Positions 17,945-27,543 of a stretch of 64,000 bases of DNA are shown in pieces. Position numbers and translations under genes: made by a program. The stretch is from Hymenobacter sedentarius. Its GTDB lineage: Bacteria > Bacteroidota > Bacteroidia > Cytophagales > Hymenobacteraceae. The notes below the pieces were generated by a model. That model was not told the DNA's origin, ran no database searches, and saw only the letters and a list, made by a program, of their open reading frames with translations. Every line of letters starts with the position of its first letter. Position 1 is the first letter of the stretch. The stretch spans positions 4,278,001 to 4,342,000 of the forward strand of contig NZ_CP013909.1 of assembly GCF_001507645.1 (NCBI RefSeq), written 5' to 3'.

Positions 17945-19726
17945 TTAAAGGGTCATGGTCTGGGCTATTTTCTCGATGTTGAGGCTGCGGGCCGAGGCGT
18001 CGAAAATGCGGCGGTAGGCCCCGTCGTGCTCGTACAGCTGCCGGTGGGTGCCGCTTTCTACCACCTGGCCTTGCTGCAGCACATAGGCGAAGTCCGCATC
18101 CACGATTTGGGACAGGCTGTGCGAGATGATGACCACCGTGCGGCCCCGCTTCAGGGCATCGATGCTCGCTTTGATTTGCTCGGTCGTGACGGCGTCGAGC
18201 GAGGCAGTCGGCTCGTCGAGGAAGATGATAGGCGGGTTTTTGAGGAAGAGCCGCGCAATGGCGATGCGCTGCTGCTGCCCACCGGAGAGCTGCTGGGCAT
18301 CGGTTTCGTATCCCTCCGGCAGCTGCAGGATTTGCTCGTGCAGGAAGGCTTTGGCCGCGGCCTGCTGCACCTCTTCCCGGCTGGCCTCCATCAGGCCATA
18401 GCGGATGTTTTCCTCCACGGTGCCTTTAAAAATGTGGTTTTTCTGCAGCACCAGCCCAATGTTCTGGCGCAGAGCGTGGGTGTTGTATTCGGCGAGGGGA
18501 ATGCCGTCGAGCAGCAGCTCGCCGTGCTGGGGCTGATACAACTTGCAGAGCAGGTTGATGACGGTGCTTTTGCCGGCGCCGCTCAGCCCCACCAGGGCCG
18601 TGGTTTTGCCGGCGGCGATGGTGAGGCCCACATCGTGCAGGGCCTGGGTGCCGCTGGGGTAGGTGAAGTCGATGTGGCGCAGCTCGAACGTGCCGCGCAG
18701 GTGCGTGGGCAGCACCGGGCCGCTGGGCTCCACGGCATCGGGGGCGTCCAGCATCTCAAAGAAGGCTTCGGAGTAGGTGTGCACCTCGTTCAGCTCGTCG
18801 TACATGCGGTGGAGCTGGCGGATGGGGGCCGACACGTTGTGAAAGAGCATGATGTGAAACATGATGGCCCCGAGCGACATGCGCCCGGCCAGCACCAGGT
18901 AGGCCGTGAGCACCACGATGAACACCACCCCCAGCTGCTCCACGAAGGACTTGAGCCCATCGAACAGGAAGTTGGTTTTGCGCATGTGCAGCTGGGCCCG
19001 CCGGAGCTGCTGCTGCAGGAAGTTTTGCTTTTGCTCCTCGTAGTCTTCCCGCACGAAGCTCTTGATGACCACGGCCGAATCGATGAGATTGAGCAGCCCG
19101 TGGTTTTTGTCTTCGCGCAGCTTGCGCATCTGGCGGCGCACCGCACTGAGCCGGTACGCCTGCCAGTAGCTCAACCCAAAGTAGACCGGCAGCACCGCCA
19201 GCGCCACCAGGCCCAGCTCCCAGCTGGCCGCGAACATGATGCCCAGGGCCACCACGGCGTTGGCCAGCAGCGGTAGAATGTCGATAAACATGTCCTGCAC
19301 CAGCTTCATGAGGCTGTCCACGCCCTTGTCGAGGCGGGTTTGCAGCCGGCCGGTTTGGTTGCCCAGCTCCGCGTAGAAGCCCAGGCGGTAGGAAAGAATG
19401 CGCCGCACCGCATCCTGCGACAAGGCGCTGGAGACGTAGATGCGGATTTCTTCGCCGAAAAACTTCTGGCCGAATTCCAGGGCGATGTTAATCAGCTCCT
19501 TGGTGAGCAGGATGAGGCTTATCAGCAGCAGCAGCGGCATACCGGCGCGCAGCCCCTTGCCTTCGGCCAGCAGCCGCTGCACCGAATCCACGGTGTAGCG
19601 CAGCACGAAGGGGTTGACCTGTGCCGTGATGGCCCCAATCAGGGTGAGCAAGAGCGTGGCTGCCACCAAGCTGCGGTAGGGCCGCACGTAGGGAACCAAG
19701 CGCCGTATAATCTGCCACAAATTCAT
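17945..19726 (-). CDS. ABC exporter half-transporter (permease-ATPase fusion)
   Basis: A 593-residue type IV ABC half-transporter that works as a dimer. I use the ATG at 19726; a TTG one codon upstream is the alternative. The first 320 residues form six membrane helices (SLVAATLLLTLIGAITAQV and others). The ATPase domain has Walker A GLSGAGKST, Q-loop GLVLQKN, signature LSGGQQQRIAIARLF, Walker B IIFLDEPTASLD and switch His in IISHSLSQI. It resembles lipid or multidrug exporters (MsbA-like); the cargo is unknown. It stands alone, separated by about 75 bp from the Usp gene upstream on the left-reading strand. Confidence 0.93.
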   Translation of the reverse strand: MNLWQIIRRLVPYVRPYRSLVAATLLLTLIGAITAQVNPFVLRYTVDSVQRLLAEGKGLRAGMPLLLLISLILLTKELINIALEFGQKFFGEEIRIYVSSALSQDAVRRILSYRLGFYAELGNQTGRLQTRLDKGVDSLMKLVQDMFIDILPLLANAVVALGIMFAASWELGLVALAVLPVYFGLSYWQAYRLSAVRRQMRKLREDKNHGLLNLIDSAVVIKSFVREDYEEQKQNFLQQQLRRAQLHMRKTNFLFDGLKSFVEQLGVVFIVVLTAYLVLAGRMSLGAIMFHIMLFHNVSAPIRQLHRMYDELNEVHTYSEAFFEMLDAPDAVEPSGPVLPTHLRGTFELRHIDFTYPSGTQALHDVGLTIAAGKTTALVGLSGAGKSTVINLLCKLYQPQHGELLLDGIPLAEYNTHALRQNIGLVLQKNHIFKGTVEENIRYGLMEASREEVQQAAAKAFLHEQILQLPEGYETDAQQLSGGQQQRIAIARLFLKNPPIIFLDEPTASLDAVTTEQIKASIDALKRGRTVVIISHSLSQIVDADFAYVLQQGQVVESGTHRQLYEHDGAYRRIFDASARSLNIEKIAQTMTL

Positions 19727-19801
19727 CAAACAACCAGCTTATATGCTGTTTAACTAGTTCTTCACAATTTCAGCGACGTGGTTTTCCGCTCAGCAATCAG
19801 C

Positions 19802-20596
19802 TCAAGCCTCGGTAATGGGCAGCACGAGGACGGGGATGGGGCTGCGGCGGAGCAGCTCGGCCGTGACGGAACGGTGGAACACGCCGCCGAGCAGCGTGTG
19901 CGGCCGGGCCGGCACGACCAGCAGCTCGGCCCCGAGCTCGGCGCAGGCCCGCAGCACGCCCGGGGCCGGCGCCTCCTCCGGCACCTCGTACACGTCGCTG
20001 CCCGTCAGCCCCCCGAACAGCCCGGTGCGCCCCACCGCCAGCAGGGCCGCGTCCAGCGGGGCCGGCCCGCGGCCCGGGCTGGCGTGCACGAGCGTGGTCT
20101 TGGCCTGCAGGGCCTGCAGCAGCGGGGCCAGGGCCAGCGCCGGGGGCGTGAGCCCGAAGCTTTGCTCGTCGGCGGCCACCACCACGCGCCGGGGCAGGCC
20201 GGCGCCGGTCCAGGTTTCGGGCACGAGCAGCAGCGGGTAGCGGGCCTGGCTGGCCACCGCCGTGTGCGGCGCCTCGCGCCACGCCGCCAGCAGCAGTGGG
20301 TGGTACCGCAAAATCATGTGCTGGACCGCGACCTCCAGCGAATCGTCGGAAAGCTCGATTAGGGCCGGAACCCCCAGCTGCTGGGTGCGCTTTGCCATAT
20401 TCGCCATTATCTCCTGGCGGCTGGCCACTTGCACGGTGGCCGGCACGAGGGATACTTCCAGTTCCAGGAGCGGGTCCAGGTAAACGTGCAGCAACACCAC
20501 GCGCCCGTTGACGTGCCTGGCCAGTTGGGTCGTATACAGCAATGCCGCTTCGGCGGAAGACGACAAATCGGTGAGCACGACAAAAGCAGGTTCCAT
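19802..20596 (-). CDS. Universal stress protein, double UspA domain (Usp1)
   Basis: 264 residues holding two UspA folds: domain one starts EPAFVVLTDLSSSAEAAL and domain two starts PRRVVVAADEQSF. I chose the start at 20596 because the Usp strand begins three residues later; 32 in-frame codons upstream are Pro/Arg-rich and unlike Usp. The canonical ATP loop (G-2x-G-9x-G) is degenerate, reading ARPHTLLGGVFHRSVTAEL. From nucleotide 19817 to 20250 the gene is nearly identical to Usp6 (56483-56916) while the N-terminal part is much more diverged and lacks about 11 residues near 'EAPHTAV'. A tandem Crp/Fnr-like operator pair lies 143 bp upstream. Confidence 0.93.
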   Translation of the reverse strand: MEPAFVVLTDLSSSAEAALLYTTQLARHVNGRVVLLHVYLDPLLELEVSLVPATVQVASRQEIMANMAKRTQQLGVPALIELSDDSLEVAVQHMILRYHPLLLAAWREAPHTAVASQARYPLLLVPETWTGAGLPRRVVVAADEQSFGLTPPALALAPLLQALQAKTTLVHASPGRGPAPLDAALLAVGRTGLFGGLTGSDVYEVPEEAPAPGVLRACAELGAELLVVPARPHTLLGGVFHRSVTAELLRRSPIPVLVLPITEA

Positions 20597-20707
20597 AGAA
20601 AGGAGTAACGGGGCCATCATCGGGAACCAGGGCGGGCGCGGGCCGATGCGCTGCATGCTGCTGGAGCGCCCGGGCTTAAAATCCCGCCGCAACCAGTAAA
20701 CGCTGCC

Positions 20708-20772
20708 CTAAATTCGCCTAAACACTCACCCGATACCATGACGATTATCAAGCCTGGACTTGATGCATGTTA
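20708..20772 (-). promoter_or_regulatory. Crp/Fnr-like tandem operator and promoter for Usp1
   Basis: TGACGATTATCA at 20739-20750 and the degenerate TGATGCATGTTA at 20761-20772, starting 22 bp apart. A weak -7-like box GAATTTAG (minus strand, 20715-20708) sits where the other promoters of this set have a TTTG-ending box. This is the weakest of the six pairs, since both the outer site and the box are imperfect. Confidence 0.6.
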
Positions 20773-20891
20773 GGGCAATGGCTCGGGTGGCAGCTCCGCA
20801 GCTCAACTTCTCTGGCCTGGGCGCCGTAGCTCCCGCCAACGGCAGGACAGCACACTTTAACCCTTACTATTGCCCAAGAGTCCAGCTCCAT

Positions 20892-23576
20892 TCAGGTCGC
20901 TTTAGGCCAGCGGGGGCTGTGTCCGGCGCCTGCGCTACCAGATGGTTTTTTACGCCATTTACTCAGGAGCAAGCCCAGTAAGTGGCCCACTATCAGGACG
21001 GCTACGGCCGGAATGAGAATCAGAAGCAGGGCCGTGAGGGTGAGCGGCTGGATGTCTAATAGCCGGTGAAAAAGCGGTTGGTAATAACTCAGCAGCAGCA
21101 GGCCGGTGCAGAGGGCCAGGGCCAGCCACACGTAGGGGTTGCGGAGCACGTCGTTTTGCCGCACCGGCGTGCCGATGCTTACCATGTTGAACACGTGCAG
21201 GAGCTGGGTAGCGCCCAGGCCATAGAACAGCACCGCATTGGCCTCTTCGTCGGAGAGGCCGTATTGGTGGCGGGCGAGGTGGTCGCTGGTCAGCAGGGCG
21301 GCCGTCATCAGGGCGGCATAGGCTACCGCCAGGCGCCAGTCGCCGGGTCGCATCACGGGGCCTTGCGGGTGGCGGGGCCGATGGTTCATCACGGTAGGAC
21401 TGCCCTTCCCTACCCCCAATGCCAGCGCCGGAAACACGTCGGTGAGCAGGTTTAAAAACAGGATTTGTAGCGGCAGCAGCCCCGAACCGGTGGCCAGCAA
21501 ACTGGTGGCCGTTACCACCAGGATTTCGCTCAGGTTGCACGACACCAGGTACAGCACGAAGCGGCGGATATTCAAGAAAATGATGCGGCCCTGCTCCACA
21601 GCCGCCACAATGGAAGCGAAAGAATCGTCGCGCAGCACCAGCGCCGCCGCTTCGCTGGCTACCTGGGTGCCGCGCTTGCCCATGGCCACCCCAATGTCGG
21701 CTTTTTTGAGGGCGGGCGCATCGTTTACGCCGTCGCCGGTCATGGCCACCACGTGGCCGCGCTCCTGGTACAGGCGGATTAGGTCCAGCTTCTGGGCCGG
21801 GCTCACGCGCGCAAACACGCGGGCTTGCCAAAACCGTTGGTCGGTTTCGTCGGTGTTTGCCAACAAATCCCGCAGCTCGGCTCCTGTTAGCACAGCGGCT
21901 TCCTCCCCGGCCACCATGTGCACCTGCCGGGCCACGGTGAGGGCGGTGGCGGGGTGGTCGCCGGTGGCCATCAGCACGAGGATGCCGGCCCGCTGGCAGG
22001 CATTGAGGGCGGGTATCACCTCGGGGCGGGGCGGGTCGAGAAAGGCCACCAGCCCCAACCAGGTCAGCTCTTCGGCCCATTCTTTTTCGTCCTCATAGGG
22101 CAGCACCCGGTACGCCAGGGCCAACACGCGCAGGCCGGTTTGGGCCATTTGCTCGGCGTGCAGCAGCCATTCGGCCCGCTGCGGCTCGGATAAGGGCTGG
22201 GCGCCCTCGGCGGTGTGCTGCTGGGTGCAGTGCTGGAGCACTTCTTCGGCGGCGCCTTTCACGGCCACCCAGACCTGGCCGGCCACGTGCCGGTGCAGGG
22301 TGGCCATGAGGCGCGTTTCGGAGTTGAAGGGCCGCTCGGCAAGGCGGTCGGCGGTGCCCAGCGCGCCGGGCACGTCGAAGCCGCCCTCGTGGGCCAAGGC
22401 CAGCAGCGCCACTTCCAGCGGGTCGCCCAGGGCGGCGTCGGCCTGGGTGGGCGAGTACGAGGCGTTGTTGCACAGCACGGCCACCCGCAGCAGCAGCTGG
22501 TACGACTCCCCCGCCAGGGCCACATGCCCGGCATCGACGGGAAAATGCAGGCGCGTTTCGGGCAGCCAGACGGTATCAACCGCCATCTGGTTCTGGGTGA
22601 GGGTGCCGGTTTTGTCTGTAAAGATGACGTCGGTGCCGCCCAGGGTTTCCACCGCGGCCAGCCGCTTCACCAGCACGTTGCGCTTGGCCAGCCGCAGCAT
22701 GCCATACGCCAGGGCCAGCGTGGCCACGATGGAGAGGCCTTCGGGAATGGCGGCCACGGCGAGCACAATGGCCGTTTTCAGCAATAAATAAGCGGATTTG
22801 CCTTCAAACAGCCCGATTATCACAAACAAAGCCGCCAGCCCAATGGTGATGAAAACCAGCTGGCGAGCCAGGTGATTGAGCTTGGCTTCGAGGGGCGTGG
22901 CCGCGCGCTCGGCCTGCTGCACCATTTGGGTAATGGCGCCCAGCTGGGTGCCGCTGCCCACCTGCGTCACCACGGCGCGGCCCGTGCCATTGACCACGGC
23001 CGTGCCCTTGAAAAGCCGCTGCAGCTGCTCGGCCAGCGGGGCATCGGGCGGGGCGCCGGCCAGGCTTTTTTCCACCGGCATGGATTCGCCGGTCAGGGCC
23101 GACTCGTTCACCTGCAGCTGCTGGGCGTGGAAGAGGTCGGCGTCGGCGGCCACCACTTCGCCGGCCTCCACCAGCAGCACGTCGCCGATGGTCAGCTGGT
23201 CGGCGGGAACGGCCCGCACCTGGCCTTCGCGCATTACCCGTGCCGTGGTGAGGCCCATGCGGCGCAGGGCCGTCATGGACGCCTGGGCGTTCCATTCCAG
23301 CCCAAACCCGATGGCGGCGTTGATGAAAATGACGGCCAGGATGGCATAGGCCTCGGCGTAGTCGTGAAAAATAAAGGAGAACAGCGCTGCCCCGCCCAGC
23401 ACCACCACTATCACGCTGCGGAACTGGCGCAGCAGGATTATAGCCCAACTTTCGGGCGGTGCGGCTTCTACCGAATTGGGCCCGTATTGCCGTAGCCGCT
23501 CCCGTGCTTCGGCTTCGGTGAGGCCCGTAGCATGCAGGGGCTCGGTAGCGGCTGGGGTTTCAACTTGGGCAGCCAT
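20892..23576 (-). CDS. P2-type cation-transporting ATPase (Ca2+-ATPase-like)
   Basis: 894 residues. N-terminal cation-ATPase domain (GLTEAEARERLRQYGPNSVE), actuator motif ALTGESMPVEK, membrane helix 4 ion site AVAAIPEGLSIVAT, phosphorylation site DKTGTLTQN with Asp321, hinge TGDGVNDAPALKKADIG, and a six-helix C-terminal region ending in a basic tail. The PEGL motif is typical of P2A/P2B pumps for Ca2+ or of Na+/K+-type relatives. It lies between Usp2 and Usp1 on the same strand, 189 bp after Usp2's neighbour gap begins, inside the stress island. The ion is not certain. Confidence 0.9.
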   Translation of the reverse strand: MAAQVETPAATEPLHATGLTEAEARERLRQYGPNSVEAAPPESWAIILLRQFRSVIVVVLGGAALFSFIFHDYAEAYAILAVIFINAAIGFGLEWNAQASMTALRRMGLTTARVMREGQVRAVPADQLTIGDVLLVEAGEVVAADADLFHAQQLQVNESALTGESMPVEKSLAGAPPDAPLAEQLQRLFKGTAVVNGTGRAVVTQVGSGTQLGAITQMVQQAERAATPLEAKLNHLARQLVFITIGLAALFVIIGLFEGKSAYLLLKTAIVLAVAAIPEGLSIVATLALAYGMLRLAKRNVLVKRLAAVETLGGTDVIFTDKTGTLTQNQMAVDTVWLPETRLHFPVDAGHVALAGESYQLLLRVAVLCNNASYSPTQADAALGDPLEVALLALAHEGGFDVPGALGTADRLAERPFNSETRLMATLHRHVAGQVWVAVKGAAEEVLQHCTQQHTAEGAQPLSEPQRAEWLLHAEQMAQTGLRVLALAYRVLPYEDEKEWAEELTWLGLVAFLDPPRPEVIPALNACQRAGILVLMATGDHPATALTVARQVHMVAGEEAAVLTGAELRDLLANTDETDQRFWQARVFARVSPAQKLDLIRLYQERGHVVAMTGDGVNDAPALKKADIGVAMGKRGTQVASEAAALVLRDDSFASIVAAVEQGRIIFLNIRRFVLYLVSCNLSEILVVTATSLLATGSGLLPLQILFLNLLTDVFPALALGVGKGSPTVMNHRPRHPQGPVMRPGDWRLAVAYAALMTAALLTSDHLARHQYGLSDEEANAVLFYGLGATQLLHVFNMVSIGTPVRQNDVLRNPYVWLALALCTGLLLLSYYQPLFHRLLDIQPLTLTALLLILIPAVAVLIVGHLLGLLLSKWRKKPSGSAGAGHSPRWPKAT

Positions 23577-23765
23577 AATAGGAAGGGCAACGTGAAAGCT
23601 ACTTGCCCCGCAAACACGGGGCGCGCAGCTTTAAATCCATAGCAACTTCACCCTCAAGCCATAAGCGGAATGTAAGCCACTCCATTTTGAGCAAGCTGCC
23701 TGGCGCTAAAGTAGCTGGATGGTAGCCCTGCGGAGCTTGGCCTGACCCCGCCTGCACCGGGCGGG

Positions 23766-24665
23766 CTAGGATATTCCGGGCCAGGGCACGGTGTATTTGT
23801 CTTGCGGCTGCGGCAGCTTGCCATCGGTACCGTGCGGTTGGGCCGCGGGCACCACCAGCACGGGCACCGGGCTCTGGTGCATTACTTCAGCGGTTACGCT
23901 CTTGTGAAACAGCTCGCCGAGGTAGCTGCGGGGCCGGGCCACCACCACTACCAGGTCGGCCTGCGTACTTCTGATGGCTTCCAATATGCCGCTGATGGGG
24001 TGCTGGAACTGAAAGCCCTGCAGGTCCACATCGGCCAGCCCGGTAAGGAGGCCGCTGTCCTGCACGGCTTTCAAGGCGCGGGCGCAAGCATCGTCGTCTT
24101 CCAGCGGCGACACGTGGGCCACCGTCACGCGGGCCCCTAGGCTGCTGAGCAGCTGCTGGACGCCAGCCGCCGGCCCGGCCACGCCAAAAGCCTCCCCGTC
24201 GGCCGCCACCAGCACCCGCTGGGGCGGGTCGGCAGCGGGCGTGCCGTGCGGCACCAGCAGCACGGGCATGTGCGCGGCCCGCAGAATATCCAGCACAATG
24301 GGCGTGAGTCGTTCGGGGCCGGCCGCGTCGGGGTCCGGGCGGCCGATTATAAAAAGGGCCGGGTGGTGGCGGGAAATCAGGTCCTCGGCCAGTTCGGGCA
24401 TCAGGTCGGTAGCCATTTCTACCGTGGATGGCGACCGGAGCCGGGCGGCCTGCTGAGCCAGGAGGACTTCCACCTCTTCGTCGCGCTCCAGCTCCTGCCG
24501 CCGCCAGCTTTCCCCGGCAAAGGCGTATTGGTCCAGAATGGTGACCCGATTGGCGTGCAGCAACACCACATGGCCTCCCACGGCACAGCCCAACGCATCG
24601 GCATAGGCAACTGCCTGCTGCGCCGCCGGATAGAAACTGGTCAATACAATTAGCGCGAGGCTCAT
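23766..24665 (-). CDS. Universal stress protein, double UspA domain (Usp2)
   Basis: 299 residues. Domain one starts LALIVLTSFYPAAQQAVAYA; domain two starts PQRVLVAADGEAFG. The second ATP-loop region reads ARPRSYLGELFHKSVTAEV, so the glycine-rich loop is altered. It ends in a Pro/Asp-rich tail. It is the paralogue of Usp7 (58759-59661), sharing the opening 'VLTSFYPA.QQA..YADAL' and 'HVTPLEDD/HVSPLEDD' blocks. A strong terminator lies upstream, between it and Usp3, so it may have its own promoter in 24666-24740. Confidence 0.92.
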   Translation of the reverse strand: MSLALIVLTSFYPAAQQAVAYADALGCAVGGHVVLLHANRVTILDQYAFAGESWRRQELERDEEVEVLLAQQAARLRSPSTVEMATDLMPELAEDLISRHHPALFIIGRPDPDAAGPERLTPIVLDILRAAHMPVLLVPHGTPAADPPQRVLVAADGEAFGVAGPAAGVQQLLSSLGARVTVAHVSPLEDDDACARALKAVQDSGLLTGLADVDLQGFQFQHPISGILEAIRSTQADLVVVVARPRSYLGELFHKSVTAEVMHQSPVPVLVVPAAQPHGTDGKLPQPQDKYTVPWPGIS

Positions 24666-24743
24666 GGCAAGCAGATTAAAGCGTGGAGTTAATCAATTGA
24701 GCTAAAAGCGAACCGAGGGATGTCCCGGTCTCCGGGGCTCAAA

Positions 24744-24786
24744 GCCAGCACTGCCCGCCGGCCCGGATGCGGCGGGCAGTGCTGGC
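24744..24786 (-). terminator. Strong hairpin terminator after Usp3
   Basis: A perfect 16-bp stem (GCCAGCACTGCCCGCC/GGCGGGCAGTGCTGGC) with an 11-base loop, followed on the minus strand by TTTGAG. It begins 10 bp past the Usp3 stop codon. Confidence 0.8.
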
Positions 24787-24795
24787 TCAATTTGG

Positions 24796-25629
24796 TTAGT
24801 CCTGCGCCGGCAGCAGCAAGAGCGGAATGGCGCTTTCGCTGATAAGTTGAGCCGTGACGCTGCGGTGAAACAGGCTGCCCAACAAGCTGTGGCGGCGGGC
24901 CACCACCACCAACAGGTCGGCATTGAGCTCGGTGGCGCCCAGCAAAATGCCGTCCTTGGCGTGGGTGTGGTACACCATGTGCGGGGCCCTCCCCTGCGTG
25001 AGTTCTTCGAGGCCACTTTTGTGAATGGCGTGCCGAATGCGGTGCCCGGCCGCTGCCCCTGGGTCTTTCTGATTGGTAACGTACAGCACCGTCAGCGTCG
25101 CGTTTAAGGCCGACAGCAGCTGCGCCATAATGCCCTGGTTATCAAACAGGGTAAACTCGTCGCCATCGACGGCAAGCACCAGCTTGCGCGGCGGAAAGTC
25201 GCCCCAGCCCACGGTGGGCACAATCAGAAGCGGGTAGGGCACGGCCCGCAGCAAATCCATGGCGGCGCCGGTCACGACTTCCATGGGCGCTACCGCCGTG
25301 CCGGGGCGGCCCAGCACCAGCAGCTGGGGCTGGTGGTGGCGCACGGCCTCCGCTACGGCCTCGGGCAGGAAGTCTTCGGATATCTCTACTTCGGCAGGCA
25401 CGGGCTGGCTGCTGGCCAGCTTGTTAAGCTCCTGCTGCAGTTGCTTTTCGTCGCGCCGGGCAGCTTTGTGCGAATACTCTTCGGGCGACAGCAGGCCGTC
25501 GTGCCGGACGTGCAGCAACACCAGGTGCGCCTTGAGCGGCACGGCCAACCCGGCCGCATACGAAAGGGCCCGGTTGGCGAGAGCAAAAAAATCGGTCAGT
25601 ACTACGATGGCAGGTGTCATGGGAGTCAT
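24796..25629 (-). CDS. Universal stress protein, double UspA domain (Usp3)
   Basis: 277 residues (ATG at 25629; a second ATG at 25620 is equally possible). Domain one starts PAIVVLTDFFALANRALSYA; domain two starts PRKLVLAVDGDEFTL. The loop near the end reads ARRHSLLGSLFHRSVTAQL. It is the paralogue of Usp8 (59750-60580), with which it shares whole blocks such as SYAAGLAVPLKA and LLHVRHD. It follows the BON gene by 55 bp on the same strand and is followed by a strong hairpin, so the BON-Usp3 pair is probably one operon started at about 27427. Confidence 0.93.
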   Translation of the reverse strand: MTPMTPAIVVLTDFFALANRALSYAAGLAVPLKAHLVLLHVRHDGLLSPEEYSHKAARRDEKQLQQELNKLASSQPVPAEVEISEDFLPEAVAEAVRHHQPQLLVLGRPGTAVAPMEVVTGAAMDLLRAVPYPLLIVPTVGWGDFPPRKLVLAVDGDEFTLFDNQGIMAQLLSALNATLTVLYVTNQKDPGAAAGHRIRHAIHKSGLEELTQGRAPHMVYHTHAKDGILLGATELNADLLVVVARRHSLLGSLFHRSVTAQLISESAIPLLLLPAQD

Positions 25630-25684
25630 AATAAGCTACGTGTAAGATTGAAAAGGGCCCGCGTAACCGGTTGGCATGCTGGGG

Positions 25685-27154
25685 TTAGGCGGTCGGCACG
25701 GGCCCGGTTGGGCTGGCCATCAGGTGGAGGTGGTTGTTCACGTCGCGGGCGCCGCACTCCAGGGCTTCGGCCGCGGCGCGGCGGCGCTCCAGCCACGTTT
25801 CCACGGTGCCGGTGAGGGTCACCCGGCCTTCACGCACCGCAATTTTGATGTCCTGGTCGTGGAGCAGCGCCGACCAGTAATAGCGGTGGCGCAGGCGCTG
25901 CGCCAGCACATGGTCGGGCACGGGCCCCGAAGCCGTAGGCACCGGAGTTTCGTCCGTTTCCGTTGCGGCCAAAGCCAGCTCGGCTGGTTCCTCATTGGCC
26001 GCCGCCAGCTCCAGGCAGTTCACCAACTCCACCACGCCGCTGGAGCTGGCCACGATTTCCTGCGCCCGCTCCAGCTCGAAGTGCGACGCGACGGTGCCGT
26101 AGAGCTGGGCCTTGCCGTTGTACACGTTCACCGTGAAGCTGTACTGGCTTAAAAACGAATCGGAAGCCAGGGCATCCTTAATCTGCTGCTGAATGCGGCC
26201 ATCGGGCGAGGGAAACTGCCCCCGCACCTGCAGCAAGTCGTTCACGCCCCACACGCCCACCACGTTGGCGGCGTCTTGTTCGGCGGCGTGGCGGGCGCGC
26301 AGGTTGCCCACGGTGCCCAGCAGCGTCACCACGCCATCGCGCACGTGCACCTGGGGCTCAAAGGCCTGCACGCGCGGGTCAAGCCGCAGGGTGTCGCGCA
26401 CGGCCTCGGCCACGGCTTCGTCGGCCTTGGGCGCAAACTTCTGCCGCCGCAGCTCCTTGTCGAGGGCCCAGTAGGCCACCACCAGGTCGCGGGCATCTAC
26501 GCGGTGGGCACCGGCCATGTGGGCCGTGGCCACCGCCTGCTCGTGCTCGGCGGCCGTGCCTACCGTGCCGGAGAGGTGCACCACGCCCTGCTCAGTGCGA
26601 ATGTCGACCAAGGGACTCTTCACGCGGATGTCCCAGTCAAGTAGCTCGCGCACTTGCTTGGTAATGTCTTCGTCGGAGATTTTCACGCCGCCATCCTGCA
26701 CGGTGAGGTGGTTGTCTACCTGCCGCACCCCGGGCACGCCGGTGAGCACGCGCAGCACCAGCTGCGATTCGGCCCAGGTTTTCACGGTGCCTTCCAGCCG
26801 CACGTGGCCGTTGTGGGCGTAGCACTGCACCGGGTAGTCGCCGGCGGCCGGGTCCAGCTGCAGGGCCTGCTCCGCCCGCTGCTTGAGTTCGGCGTCGGGC
26901 ACATCGGGCGTGCGAATGCCAATGTCGGCGATGACGCCGCGCACGCCGCGCACCGCTTTGGCAATGGCCACGGCGCGCTCGCGCGAAAGCAGGCTGTCGG
27001 TGAAGCCCACCAGCTCCACAATGCCCGCCCGGCACTGGGTATGGAGTAGGCTCGAACACACCCCTTTTTTGAGCAAAAGCAGCTCCACCGCCGCCATGAT
27101 GTCGGCGTCGGCCAGGCGTTCTTCCCGGGCCTCCGAAGAAGGGAGCGTAGTCAT
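25685..27154 (-). CDS. Cytoplasmic protein of six BON domains (BON-a)
   Basis: 489 residues composed of six BON domains of about 65-70 residues, each with the pattern 'alpha - xVxVxxGxVxLxGTV - alpha - GVxxVxNxLxV', for example GHVRLEGTVKTW, GVVTLLGTVGNL and GRVTLTGTVETW. I chose ATG 27154 over a GTG ten codons upstream because domain one begins right after it. There is no signal peptide or membrane helix, unlike OsmY. BON domains bind phospholipid or oligomerise. Two paralogues are in this window (42472, 49393). It is second in an operon behind the 36-residue membrane protein and before Usp3. Confidence 0.9.
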   Translation of the reverse strand: MTTLPSSEAREERLADADIMAAVELLLLKKGVCSSLLHTQCRAGIVELVGFTDSLLSRERAVAIAKAVRGVRGVIADIGIRTPDVPDAELKQRAEQALQLDPAAGDYPVQCYAHNGHVRLEGTVKTWAESQLVLRVLTGVPGVRQVDNHLTVQDGGVKISDEDITKQVRELLDWDIRVKSPLVDIRTEQGVVHLSGTVGTAAEHEQAVATAHMAGAHRVDARDLVVAYWALDKELRRQKFAPKADEAVAEAVRDTLRLDPRVQAFEPQVHVRDGVVTLLGTVGNLRARHAAEQDAANVVGVWGVNDLLQVRGQFPSPDGRIQQQIKDALASDSFLSQYSFTVNVYNGKAQLYGTVASHFELERAQEIVASSSGVVELVNCLELAAANEEPAELALAATETDETPVPTASGPVPDHVLAQRLRHRYYWSALLHDQDIKIAVREGRVTLTGTVETWLERRRAAAEALECGARDVNNHLHLMASPTGPVPTA

Positions 27155-27249
27155 CACGATACAAGCAATTAGAGTATGGGCCACTGCCTGCTAGCAGCGG
27201 CTTCGCGGCCCAGGGCCTTGCCGCCCGGGCGGTATCAGGCCGTGCGGCC

Positions 27250-27360
27250 TTACTGGTGGGCGGTGCTGCGCACCCGGGTCCCGAGCATGGCCAGCGAAGC
27301 CACGGCCAGGTACATGAGCGCCAAGGGCAGCAGCGCCAGCCAAAACGGAATAGCAACCAT
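27250..27360 (-). CDS. 36-residue single-pass membrane protein
   Basis: A very short gene with start MVAIPFWLALLPLA, one long hydrophobic helix, and a basic tail (GTRVRSTAHQ), so the C-terminus should be cytoplasmic. It has a close paralogue at 61067-61180 whose helix, tail and 5' leader are conserved, which supports real translation. In both places it is the first gene after a tandem Crp/Fnr-like promoter, with the ATG about 67 nt after the predicted start point. Function unknown. Confidence 0.75.
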   Translation of the reverse strand: MVAIPFWLALLPLALMYLAVASLAMLGTRVRSTAHQ

Positions 27361-27430
27361 GACGAGTGACGAAGAAGGTGATACCAGAACCGCTGGCTCG
27401 GCCGGTGAAGGAGTTAGAATCAGAACTTGA

Positions 27431-27495
27431 CAAAAATGCTTTCTCAGCCCATCAATTGCCTTGACCACTATCATGCGCCCCCTTGATTTTCCTCA
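27431..27495 (-). promoter_or_regulatory. Crp/Fnr-like tandem operator and promoter
   Basis: Perfect TGA-N6-TCA sites at 27462-27473 (TGACCACTATCA) and 27484-27495 (TGATTTTCCTCA), starting 22 bp apart. On the minus strand the box CATTTTTG (27438-27431) ends 31 bp beyond the inner site, putting that site near -41, the usual class II activator position. Drives the 36-residue protein, BON-a and Usp3. The whole block is repeated at 61251-61315. Confidence 0.8.
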
Positions 27496-27543
27496 TCCCT
27501 ACCCCATGGCCACTGCCGGCCCCTGGCGCCGGGGGGGGCGCAA

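Noticed and set aside
27250-27360. The tiny membrane protein as KdpF of a potassium pump
   Set aside because: No KdpABC genes are near, and the sequence has a basic tail unlike KdpF. Only size and one helix agree.
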